A stretch of 6,753 bases of DNA from CAIXRL01 sp964619155 (GTDB lineage Bacteria > Eisenbacteria > RBG-16-71-46): positions 1 through 6,753 of the forward strand of contig CAZUEM010000185.1 of NCBI GenBank assembly GCA_964619155.1. The letters are read 5' to 3'. Below, piece after piece: positions 1-6,047 of the stretch (position 1 is the first letter of the stretch; each line of letters starts with the position of its first letter). A program made the position numbers and the translations under genes. The notes beneath the pieces are model-generated. The model had not been told where the DNA came from. It searched no databases and worked only from the letters and a program-made list of their open reading frames with translations.

Positions 1-77
1 GCGCAGCCCGGCCCGCCGGCCAGCAGCGCGGCGAGCGCCAGCACACCGAGCGCGGGAGCGTGCGGCCGCGCGCTCAC
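1..77 (-). CDS. Start of an exported protein or lipoprotein (partial, runs off the left edge)
   Basis: A reading frame begins at a GTG (77-75) whose last bases overlap the TGA stop of the upstream nirV-like gene (GTGA, 4-bp overlap), the usual sign of translational coupling in one operon. The 25 readable codons give a short basic start (SARPHAP) followed by a hydrophobic stretch (LGVLALAALLAGG) and then PGC at residues 23-25. This looks like a secretion signal, possibly a lipoprotein signal with Cys25 as the modified residue, although proline at -2 makes a poor lipobox. The mature protein lies outside the window, so no function can be given. Its place as third gene after nirK and nirV suggests another periplasmic or outer-membrane partner of nitrite reduction, such as a cytochrome or copper protein, but this is only inference. 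No ATG is available in this stretch. Confidence 0.5.
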   Translation of the reverse strand, partial: MSARPHAPALGVLALAALLAGGPGC

Positions 78-958
78 GGACGGCTTCCCCCGGCCGCGCG
101 CCCCGCCGCCGGCGACCCGCCCGGCACGTCGCGCGCGCAACGAAAGCCCAGGCCGGCCGAGGTGTAGCGCGCCTCGAGGCTCGCGCGATGCGCGAAGCGC
201 ATGAAGGCCGCGTAGTCCGAGAAATCGGCGGCGCCGCTCGCCCCCGCGCCGCAGTACAGCGAGCGCTCGAGCGCGGCGTCGGCGCGCGATTCCCCCGACA
301 CGAGCGCCGAGTTGAAGTCCAGCGTCCATTCCCAGACGAGCCCGTGCATGTCCTCGACGCCCCAGACGTTGCGGAATCCCGTCCCCACGGCCGGCAGCAC
401 CGCCGGCAGCGGACGCGCGTACCAGCTGCGAAGCCGCTCGAGGAACCCCGGGTCCGATCGCGCGTCGCGGCGCCGCTCGTCGGCGGCGCCCGCCAGCTCC
501 CACTCGGCCACCGTCGGGAGCCGCTTGCCGCGCGCGGCCGCGTAGGCCCGCGCGGCGAACCACGAGACGTGCACGACCGGGCTGCCGGCCGGCGCACCCG
601 GGCCGGGATCGAGATCGCCGCGCCAGTGGCGCAGGTAGGACTCGTCGGCGAACAGCCGCGAGACCCGTGAGCGGCGCCACCGCGGATCCTCGCGGACGAA
701 CGCCAGGAACTCCGCGTTGGTGACCGGCCGGCGGTCGAGGTCGAACGCGGGCAGCCGGGCGCTCACGACACGGCGCACCACCGTGTCGCGCCGCGCGTCG
801 CGCACCGGCTGCCGGTAGAGCGGCCGGTACTCGCCTCCGGGGAGGCGGACCATCTCCGGGGCCGGGGCGGTCGCACGCGCGGCCGCCGCCGCCGCCGGGG
901 CGAGGGCGAGCGTGAGGGCGAGCGCCGCGCCCGCGACCCGGCCGCGCCGCGAACTCAT
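74..958 (-). CDS. nirV: NirV-like exported SUMF1/FGE-fold protein, nitrite reductase accessory
   Basis: 294 residues. Residues 1-28 form a Sec-type signal peptide (basic SSRRGR, then a long Ala/Leu core), so the protein is exported. From about residue 35 to 276 it follows the sulfatase-modifying-factor (formylglycine-generating enzyme) fold: MVRLPGGEY at 36-44, LDRRPVTNAEFLAFV at 74-88, PVVHVSWFAARAYAAARGKRLPTVAEW at 127-153, the MHGLVWEWT block at 204-212, and the closing LGFRCARD at 270-277. Active FGEs have two cysteines in the block after GGSW. Here that region (236-260) has only Cys236 before GAGAS and no pair, so formylglycine synthesis is unlikely. NirV proteins of this fold are known downstream of nirK in many denitrifiers, with no settled biochemical role; maturation or stabilisation of NirK is plausible. 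It starts 13 bases after the nirK stop, behind a G-rich stretch serving as ribosome binding site. The C-terminal tail (278-294) is Gly/Ala-rich and probably disordered. Confidence 0.85.
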   Translation of the reverse strand: MSSRRGRVAGAALALTLALAPAAAAAARATAPAPEMVRLPGGEYRPLYRQPVRDARRDTVVRRVVSARLPAFDLDRRPVTNAEFLAFVREDPRWRRSRVSRLFADESYLRHWRGDLDPGPGAPAGSPVVHVSWFAARAYAAARGKRLPTVAEWELAGAADERRRDARSDPGFLERLRSWYARPLPAVLPAVGTGFRNVWGVEDMHGLVWEWTLDFNSALVSGESRADAALERSLYCGAGASGAADFSDYAAFMRFAHRASLEARYTSAGLGFRCARDVPGGSPAAGRAAGGSRP

Positions 959-971
959 CCCGCCCCCCCGG

Positions 972-2456
972 TCACGGCTTCGCGGCCGCGCGCGCCTTCG
1001 CGACCTCCGCCGGCGTCACCTCGTGCCCCGCGTTCTTCCACATCGAGTACACGTAGGTGAGCACGTTCGCCACGTCCTCGTCCGAAAGGTTGAGCGCCGG
1101 CATCGTGCTGTTGAAGCTCTGGCCGTTCACGCGGATCTCGCCCTCGAGCCCCTCGGCCACGACCCGGATCGCCCGCAGCTTGTCGGCGTTGAGGTAGTCC
1201 GATTCCGCCAGCGGCGGGAACGCCCCGGCCACGCCCGCGCCGCTCGGCTGGTGGCAGGCCGCGCAGACGTTCGAGTAGATCCGCCGGCCGCGCTCGATGC
1301 GCTCGGCCCGGTTCGCCGCCGGGGCCTGGCGGGGCGCGTCGCCCTCGACCGACTGGATCGCGCCGCCCTCCGGCAGGTAGACCTCGTCGCCCTGCTTGCC
1401 CGAGAAGACGAGCTTGTCCTCTTCCCCTTCGACCTTGAGCATGCCGAGCGCGCCCTTGTTGAACGCGCGGAAGATCGAGTGGTCGACGAGGATGAACGTG
1501 CCCGCGGTCTCCACCTTGAACTCGACGACCGCCGCGCCACCCGCCGGGATCAGCGTGGTCTGGACATTCTCGTTGTGCAGGTCGCCACCCTCGACCGCCA
1601 CCTTGTCGAAGATCTCGCCGATGACGTGGAACGACGAGACCAGGTTCGGGCCGCCGTTGCCCACGAACAACCGGACCGTCTCGCCGGCCTTCGCGGTGAG
1701 GGCCTGGTCTCCGGCGATCGCGCCGACCGCGCCGTTGAACACGACGTACTCGGGCTGCTCGCGCACCGCCTTCTCCATGTCGAACGGCTGCAGGCCGGGA
1801 TCGCCGTTGCGGCCCTTCGTGTAGAAGTCGCCCTGGCACACGTAGTACTCGCGGTCCACCCTCGGCAGCCCTTCGCGCGGCTCGACGAGGATCAGCCCGT
1901 ACATGCCGTTGCCGATGTGCATGCCCACCGGGGCGGTCGCGCAGTGATAGAGGTAGAGCCCGCGGTTGAGCGCCTTGAACGAGAAGACCGACGAGTGGCC
2001 GGGGGCCGTGAACGACGCGGCCGCGCCGCCCCCGGGGCCGGTCACCGCGTGCAGGTCGATGTTGTGCGGCATCTTGTTCGACGGGTGGTTGCTCAGGTGG
2101 AATTCCACCTCGTCGCCCTCGCGCACGCGGATGAACTGGCCCGGGACGGTGCCGCCGAAGGTCCAGAACGTGTAGTCCACGCCGTCGGCGAGGCGCTTGA
2201 CCTCCTCGCGCACCTCGAGCCGGACGACGACCTTCGTCGCGTGCCGGCGGGTGATCGGCGGCGGGACGAACGGCGGGTCGGTGAGCACCGCCTCCTCCTC
2301 GCCGGTGACCCGGTCGGCGCGGGCGGCGTCGGCGCTCGGGCCGTCGTGACCGCGCGAGCAACCGAGCAGCGCCCCGATCGAGGCCGCGAGCAGGACGAGG
2401 ACGGCGAGCGGCAGGCGCGCGCGCGTCCGCGGGAGGGTCGGAATGGGATGGATCAT
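972..2456 (-). CDS. nirK: Copper nitrite reductase NirK, class II (AniA-like), with C-terminal cytochrome c domain
   Basis: 494 residues; reduces nitrite to nitric oxide outside the inner membrane. Residues 1-33 are a signal sequence ending GALLGC, a near-standard lipobox, so Cys33 is probably lipidated as in Neisseria AniA. Two cupredoxin domains follow (about 65-350). Type 1 copper ligands are His131, Cys172, His180 and Met185; type 2 copper ligands are His136, His171 and His326; the catalytic pair is Asp134 and His277. The HCATAPVGMHIGNGM loop and the stretch FHVIGEIFDKV to FNKGALG are typical of class II NirK. After a linker (370-384), residues 385-475 are a class I cytochrome c: heme motif CAACH at 398-402 and probable axial ligand Met452 in STMPAL. 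The heme domain probably passes electrons to the type 1 copper, replacing a separate donor. The ATG is supported by AGGAGA five bases upstream (2462-2467 on the plus strand). Every copper ligand is present, so it should be active. First gene of its operon, with nirV next. Confidence 0.96.
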   Translation of the reverse strand: MIHPIPTLPRTRARLPLAVLVLLAASIGALLGCSRGHDGPSADAARADRVTGEEEAVLTDPPFVPPPITRRHATKVVVRLEVREEVKRLADGVDYTFWTFGGTVPGQFIRVREGDEVEFHLSNHPSNKMPHNIDLHAVTGPGGGAAASFTAPGHSSVFSFKALNRGLYLYHCATAPVGMHIGNGMYGLILVEPREGLPRVDREYYVCQGDFYTKGRNGDPGLQPFDMEKAVREQPEYVVFNGAVGAIAGDQALTAKAGETVRLFVGNGGPNLVSSFHVIGEIFDKVAVEGGDLHNENVQTTLIPAGGAAVVEFKVETAGTFILVDHSIFRAFNKGALGMLKVEGEEDKLVFSGKQGDEVYLPEGGAIQSVEGDAPRQAPAANRAERIERGRRIYSNVCAACHQPSGAGVAGAFPPLAESDYLNADKLRAIRVVAEGLEGEIRVNGQSFNSTMPALNLSDEDVANVLTYVYSMWKNAGHEVTPAEVAKARAAAKP

Positions 2457-2475
2457 TCGTCTCTCCTGGGAGTTG

Positions 2476-2491
2476 CCTGAAGGTCTTCAGG
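2476..2491. promoter_or_regulatory. Inverted repeat A, candidate operator in the nirK leader
   Basis: A perfect dyad: CCTGAAG, centre GT, CTTCAGG. Its core TGA-N6-TCA matches the spacing of Crp/Fnr-family half-sites. Its centre is about 27 bases upstream of the nirK ATG and it ends 8 bases short of the ribosome binding site, so it is probably inside the transcribed leader, where a bound protein would block rather than activate nirK. Alternatively, in the RNA it could form a six-pair hairpin with a four-base loop next to the ribosome binding site. The regulator is not identifiable from sequence alone. Confidence 0.5.
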
Positions 2492-2554
2492 TCGGGAAGT
2501 GCAACCGGGGCCAGACTAACCCACGGGCGGCCTCCCCCCCCAACCCGCGCCCGA

Positions 2555-2570
2555 TATGACGTCCGTCATA
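2555..2570. promoter_or_regulatory. Inverted repeat B, candidate Crp/Fnr-type operator (NO or anaerobic control)
   Basis: A perfect dyad: TATGACG, centre TC, CGTCATA. It is AT-richer at its ends than the surrounding C-rich DNA, which makes chance less likely. Read as ATGAC-N4-GTCAT it has the same layout as Fnr/DNR/NnrR boxes (TTGAT-N4-ATCAA), with a different half-site. It lies 80 bases before the start of the NO reductase operon and 98 bases before nirK, so one regulator could act both ways. It has the same arm length, centre length and inner bases as inverted repeat A. Assignment to an NO-responsive Crp/Fnr regulator is inference from geometry and gene content. Confidence 0.6.
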
Positions 2571-2650
2571 CCGCCCCCCCGTCGGCGCCCGCAGGCTGCC
2601 CCCGTCGCGACCGCTCCGCGGTGGGGCGGCGAGCGCGCGAGGAGGCCGTG

Positions 2651-2821
2651 ATGAACGAGAAGGACGGGCCCGCCGGGGCGAAGGAGCAGGTCCCGCTCGG
2701 CCAGAGGCTCTACGAAAAGCCGTTCCTGCTTCTGATCGCGGGCATCGTCGTGATGCTCGCGTTCTACACCCTCTGGGGACTCGTCGAGATCCTGTCCCTG
2801 AAGCCCGCCCCCCTGCCCTGA
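2651..2821 (+). CDS. Small single-helix membrane protein, probable accessory subunit of the NO reductase
   Basis: 56 residues. The N-terminal 20 are hydrophilic and charged (MNEKDGPAGAKEQ), residues 24-46 (about PFLLLIAG to TLWGLVE) form one clear membrane helix, and a short proline-rich tail ends the protein. The ATG at 2651 is chosen over a GTG 30 bases upstream because AGGAGG (2640-2645) stands five bases before it. It is the first gene of the operon and ends 17 bases before the CuA subunit. B-family heme-copper oxidases often carry a one-helix extra subunit (subunit IIa of the ba3 enzyme is the known case), so a structural or assembly role in the reductase complex is likely. I do not recognise a specific named family. 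Confidence 0.8.
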   Translation: MNEKDGPAGAKEQVPLGQRLYEKPFLLLIAGIVVMLAFYTLWGLVEILSLKPAPLP

Positions 2822-2838
2822 ACCCGAGGAGGACTTCC

Positions 2839-3387
2839 GTGTCCGCGCACGAGTTCCATTCCGCGCTGGTTCCGCCGCAGGGCATCTGGTGGAAGCCGGC
2901 CCACAAGCAGGAGAAGACCTGGATCGCCATCGCCTTCGTGTGGTGCCTGATCCTGTTCGCGATGATGCCCCTGTGGCACTTCCGCGGCGGGCAGAACCCG
3001 GCCGGCATCCGCCACAAGGTGGCCCCGGAGGCCTACGTGGCCCGCGTGGACCGCTTCGTCGAGGAGTACAAGGTCGGCGAGGAGAACGGCATCCCGGTCG
3101 TCGAGCCGCCGCCCGGCGCCGACGTCTACCTGCTCGGCCGCATGTGGCAGTGGTACCCCGCGCTCAAGCTCAAGAAGGGCGTCGAGTACACGCTGCACCT
3201 GTCCGCCGCCGACGTGAACCACGGCTTCAGCCTCTACCCCGTCAACCTCAACTTCCAGGTCGTGCCCGGCTACGACTACGGCCTTCGCGTCGTGCCCAAC
3301 CGCTCGGGCGACTTCCGGATCATCTGCAACGAGTTCTGCGGCATCGGCCACCACCTGATGGTGGGCAAGGTCCTCGTCGAGGACTGA
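2839..3387 (+). CDS. CuA-containing subunit II of a heme-copper NO reductase (annotated as cytochrome c oxidase subunit II by similarity)
   Basis: 182 residues. It has a short cytoplasmic start, one membrane helix (about 27-46), a charged and proline-rich linker (50-95) and a cupredoxin domain facing the periplasm. The full CuA ligand set is present: His128 (DVNHGF), Cys163, Glu165 (backbone), Cys167, His171 and Met174 in CNEFCGIGHHLM. The domain accepts electrons from a soluble donor or a partner cytochrome and passes them to the low-spin heme of subunit I. One helix and a short length match B-family (ba3-like) subunit II rather than the two-helix A-family form. In cNOR this place is taken by the cytochrome c NorC, so a CuA partner for a tyrosine-less subunit I points to sNOR/eNOR-like enzymes. 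It starts with GTG, preceded by GAGGAGG (2826-2832) with six bases between; the catalytic subunit follows after nine bases. Confidence 0.93.
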   Translation: MSAHEFHSALVPPQGIWWKPAHKQEKTWIAIAFVWCLILFAMMPLWHFRGGQNPAGIRHKVAPEAYVARVDRFVEEYKVGEENGIPVVEPPPGADVYLLGRMWQWYPALKLKKGVEYTLHLSAADVNHGFSLYPVNLNFQVVPGYDYGLRVVPNRSGDFRIICNEFCGIGHHLMVGKVLVED

Positions 3388-3396
3388 AAGGGAACC

Positions 3397-5124
3397 ATGA
3401 GCGCGATCGCATCCTTCGCCGAACGGTTCCGCACCTGTCCGGTGACGGGACTCAAGGTCAACCGTGATTCCGAGCTGCTGATCCGGGCCAACGCCGTCGT
3501 GGCCGTGGTCGCCATGCTGGTCGGGGCGATCGCCGCGATCCTGCTGGTGCTCACGCGCTGGCAGTCGGTCCACCTGCTGCCGGCCGACTGGTACTACCGG
3601 CTGCTCACGGCGCACGGCCTCAACATGCTCATCTTCTGGGTCATCTTCTTCGAGATGGCGGTGCTGTACTTCGCCGGCCCCGTCGTGCTCGGCTGCCGTC
3701 AGCCGGCGAAGAAGCTGGCGTGGGCCGCCTTCGGCCTGATGGTCGTCGGCGCCGGACTCGCGGACTACACGGTCTTCGCCGGCCAGGCCGACGTGCTGTT
3801 CACCTCCTACCCGCCGCTTCGCGCCACGCCCAACTACTACCTGGGCATCATCCTGTTCGCGGTCGGGGCGCTGATCGCCGTGTCGCTGTTCTTCGCCGCC
3901 CTCGTGGTGGCGAAGCGCGAGAAGACCTACTCCGGCTCGATGCCGCTGGTGACGTTCGGAGGGCTCACGGCCGCCGTGATCGCCGTGATCACGCTGCTGC
4001 ACGGGGCGGCCGTCTACATCCCGACCTGGCTGTGGTCCATGAACGTCGGGAACATCGACCCGCAGGTCTACCGCATGGTGTGGTGGGGCCTCGGGCATTC
4101 GTCGCAGCAGATCAACGTCGCGGCGATGGTCTCGGTCTGGTACCTGCTCGGCGGCCTGACGGTCGGGGGCGTGGTCGTCAACGAGAAGGTGAGCCGCACG
4201 GCGTTCGTGCTGTACGTGCTCTTCATCTCGATGGCCTCGGCCCACCACCTGCTCGTCGACCCGGGCATGGGGCCGGCGTGGAAGATCTGGAACACGAGCT
4301 ACGCGATGTACCTCGCCGTGCTCGCCAGCATGATCCACGGCTTCACGGTTCCGGCCGGCATCGAGACGGGCCAGCGGCTCCGCGGCTTCACGAACGGCAT
4401 GTTCGAGTGGCTGCGCAAGGCGCCCTGGGACGACCCCGGCTTCTCGGGCATGTGGCTCTCGCTCGTCATCTTCGGCTTCCTCGGCGGGATCACGGGCGTC
4501 ACCATCGGCACCGAGCAGATCAACATCCTCGCCCACAACACGCTGCGCGTGACCGGACATTTCCACGCCACCGTCGTGGGCGGCACGACGCTCGCGTTCA
4601 TGGCGGTCACCTACTACGTGCTGCCGCTCATCTTCCGCAAGCGCGTCGCGTTCTGGGGGCTCGCGAAGGTGCAGCCGTACGTCTTCGGCGGCGGCATCAC
4701 CGCCATGGCCATCGGCATGATCTTCATGGGCATCCTCGGCATGCCGCGGCGCCACTGGGACTCGTCGTTCGCCGGCGCGCCCTTCCCCGTCGAGATCCAC
4801 CCGGCCTCCGAGCTGGTGCAGGTGCTCTTCGGCGCGGGCGGCCTGCTCGCGGCGACCGGGGCCCTCATGTTCATCGCCATCGCGGTCGCGACGGTGTTCT
4901 TCGGCAAGCCGCTGGACGAGAAGGCGATCGCCTCCGGCGCCTCGGGCATTCCCTCGGGCGTGCTGAAGCTGCCGGCCCAGGTGCACACGGGCCCGGCCGC
5001 CGACTCCCTGCACGCGAGCGGCGTGCGCGGCACGCTCGTGCTCGTCGCGGTCTTCTTCGTGTGCTTCATCCTCTACTACTTCACGAACTGGAAGATGCTG
5101 TCGTTCCTGTGGAAGGTCGGCTGA
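3397..5124 (+). CDS. Catalytic subunit I of a B-family-derived nitric oxide reductase (sNOR/eNOR-like heme-copper protein)
   Basis: 575 residues with about 13 membrane helices; proposed to reduce two NO to N2O. All six heme-copper histidines are present: His73 (AHGLNM) and His390 for the low-spin heme, His388 (TGHFHA) for the high-spin heme, and His234, His283 and His284 (SAHHLL) for the active-site metal. Oxygen-reducing A- and B-family enzymes have tyrosine four residues after the first metal-site histidine (GHPEVY). Here the motif is GHSSQQ, with Gln238 at that place and Gln237 beside it. Loss of the tyrosine is the mark of NO reductases in this superfamily. The helix after the HH pair (YLAVLASMIHGFTVPAGIE) and HNTLRVTGHFH resemble B-family (ba3) proteins, and the gene order CuA subunit, subunit I, senC resembles the sNOR (norSY-senC) clusters of ammonia oxidisers. 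The N-terminus carries a TCPVTG motif (Cys14). The ATG has AAGGGA four bases upstream. An unusual oxygen reductase is not excluded without biochemistry. Confidence 0.85.
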   Translation: MSAIASFAERFRTCPVTGLKVNRDSELLIRANAVVAVVAMLVGAIAAILLVLTRWQSVHLLPADWYYRLLTAHGLNMLIFWVIFFEMAVLYFAGPVVLGCRQPAKKLAWAAFGLMVVGAGLADYTVFAGQADVLFTSYPPLRATPNYYLGIILFAVGALIAVSLFFAALVVAKREKTYSGSMPLVTFGGLTAAVIAVITLLHGAAVYIPTWLWSMNVGNIDPQVYRMVWWGLGHSSQQINVAAMVSVWYLLGGLTVGGVVVNEKVSRTAFVLYVLFISMASAHHLLVDPGMGPAWKIWNTSYAMYLAVLASMIHGFTVPAGIETGQRLRGFTNGMFEWLRKAPWDDPGFSGMWLSLVIFGFLGGITGVTIGTEQINILAHNTLRVTGHFHATVVGGTTLAFMAVTYYVLPLIFRKRVAFWGLAKVQPYVFGGGITAMAIGMIFMGILGMPRRHWDSSFAGAPFPVEIHPASELVQVLFGAGGLLAATGALMFIAIAVATVFFGKPLDEKAIASGASGIPSGVLKLPAQVHTGPAADSLHASGVRGTLVLVAVFFVCFILYYFTNWKMLSFLWKVG

Positions 5125-6047
5125 TGCACGCCCCGACCGGCGCGGCGCCCGCCCGGGCGCCGCGCGCCGGGGCGGCGCTGCTGCTGCTCTGGGCGTTCGC
5201 CGTGGTGGTGTGGTGGGGCTTCGCGTTCTGGCCCGTGCCCTCGGACGCCGACTCGTGGCTCGCGGCCGCGCAGTCGGCGTGCTTCGGGTCGCGCCCGGGC
5301 GGCCTGCCCGCCGTGCAGGGCTGGATGATGCTGACGCTCGCCCCGCTCCTGATGCTGGCCGCGATCGTCGCCGCGCACCGCGGCGAGCTGGCCGAGTCGC
5401 TGCCCGCGGTCTCCCGCTCCCGCCCCTGGCTCCTCGGCGCGCTGGCGCTCGCGTCGGTCTTCGCGGTCGAGGCCGGCTGGGCCACCACGCGCGTGCTGAA
5501 GGACCGCGAGGTCGCTTCGGTGTCGTTCGAGCCGCTCGAGCGCGGCCCGCTCCCCGAGGGCTACCCGCGCGCGCACGATCCGGTCCCCGCGTTCGCGCTC
5601 GTGGACCACGAGGGCCGCGCCTTCGACGAGCAGGCGCTCGCGGGCCGGCCGACGGTCATGAGCTTCGTGTTCGCGCACTGCCAGACGGTCTGCCCGGTGC
5701 TGGTGAACACGCTGTCGAAGGCGGCGCGCGAACTGGGCCCCGAGACGGCGAACATGGCGCTCGTGACGCTCGACCCGTGGCGCGACACGCCGGGCGCTCT
5801 GCCCGACCTGGCCGCGCGCTGGTCGCTGCCGGCCGGGGCGCGGCTCGTCTCGGGCGACCCCGATTCGGTGTGCCGGCTGCTCGACACGCTGCAGGTGGCG
5901 CGCGAGCGCGACCTGCGCAGCGGCGACGTCGCGCACGCCCCCATCGTGCTCATCGTGGACGCCGAAGGCCGCGTCGCCTACCGCTTCAACAACCCGACGG
6001 TGGAGTGGATCGTCGAGGGCGTGCGGCGCGTGCGGGCGCGCGCGTGA
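5124..6047 (+). CDS. senC: SCO1/SenC-family copper chaperone with a three-helix N-terminal membrane domain
   Basis: 307 residues; expected to deliver copper to, or set the redox state of, the CuA cysteines of subunit II. The C-terminal thioredoxin-fold domain (about 150-305) has the full SCO copper set: Cys186 and Cys190 in HCQTVCP, and His271 in AHAPIVLIVD. It also has the family motif TLDPWRDTP (215-223). Ordinary SCO proteins have one N-terminal anchor. This one has three hydrophobic helices (about 16-38, 65-84 and 101-120), and between the first two lies a loop with Cys53 in ACFGSRPGGLP, so 120 residues precede the SCO part. The ATG shares one base with the stop of subunit I (TGATG), which supports this start and coupled translation. 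The gene's position inside the reductase operon makes that enzyme the likely client. Confidence 0.92.
   Translation: MHAPTGAAPARAPRAGAALLLLWAFAVVVWWGFAFWPVPSDADSWLAAAQSACFGSRPGGLPAVQGWMMLTLAPLLMLAAIVAAHRGELAESLPAVSRSRPWLLGALALASVFAVEAGWATTRVLKDREVASVSFEPLERGPLPEGYPRAHDPVPAFALVDHEGRAFDEQALAGRPTVMSFVFAHCQTVCPVLVNTLSKAARELGPETANMALVTLDPWRDTPGALPDLAARWSLPAGARLVSGDPDSVCRLLDTLQVARERDLRSGDVAHAPIVLIVDAEGRVAYRFNNPTVEWIVEGVRRVRARA

Larger units (their letters stand above)
2457..2650. promoter_or_regulatory. Divergent promoter region between nirK and the NO reductase operon
   Basis: These 194 bases separate the starts of two divergent operons and must hold both promoters. Visible content, left to right: the nirK ribosome binding site (2462-2467); inverted repeat A (2476-2491); the lowest-GC piece, around 2511-2520, with a weak -10-like TAGTCT on the minus strand (2518-2513) and a poor TTGGGG at -35 spacing (2543-2538, 19-base spacer); a run of eight C (2534-2541); inverted repeat B (2555-2570); a run of seven C (2574-2580); and the AGGAGG ribosome binding site of the right-hand operon (2640-2645). 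No convincing sigma-70 promoter is seen on the plus strand. The weak core promoters fit expression that depends on an activator, but this is inference. No ORF in this stretch looks real. Confidence 0.7.

Noticed and set aside
74..958. Active formylglycine-generating enzyme for sulfatases
   Set aside because: The required cysteine pair is absent, no sulfatase gene is nearby, and the gene follows nirK directly.
2561..2571. A GT-N7-AC arrangement inside dyad B that could be read as a NorR half-motif
   Set aside because: The motif is too short to be significant, NorR sites normally come in several copies with sigma-54 promoters, and no -24/-12 element was seen.
2610..2622. Short inverted repeat ACCGC-TCC-GCGGT before the right-hand operon
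   Set aside because: Five-base GC-only arms are expected by chance in DNA of this composition, and it does not share the core of the two longer dyads.
2621..2650. Upstream GTG start giving the small membrane protein ten extra residues
   Set aside because: The AGGAGG at 2640-2645 lies inside that extension and is correctly spaced for the ATG at 2651.
2764..5013. Very long open frame antisense to the CuA and catalytic subunit genes, with others like it opposite nirK and senC
   Set aside because: High GC makes stop codons rare in the other frames. The translations are Arg/Ala/His/Asp-rich with no recognisable domains, while the opposite strand carries complete metal-binding motifs.
3397..5124. 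Ordinary cytochrome c oxidase (aa3, ba3) or cbb3-type subunit I
   Set aside because: The tyrosine after the first active-site histidine is missing (GHSSQQ), and neighbouring nirK/nirV point to NO reduction. The partner has CuA, unlike cbb3 with its heme c subunits.
2839..5124. Classical cNOR (NorCB) or qNOR
   Set aside because: There is no NorC-type heme c partner and no fused qNOR N-terminal domain; subunit II has a complete CuA site and subunit I resembles the B family.
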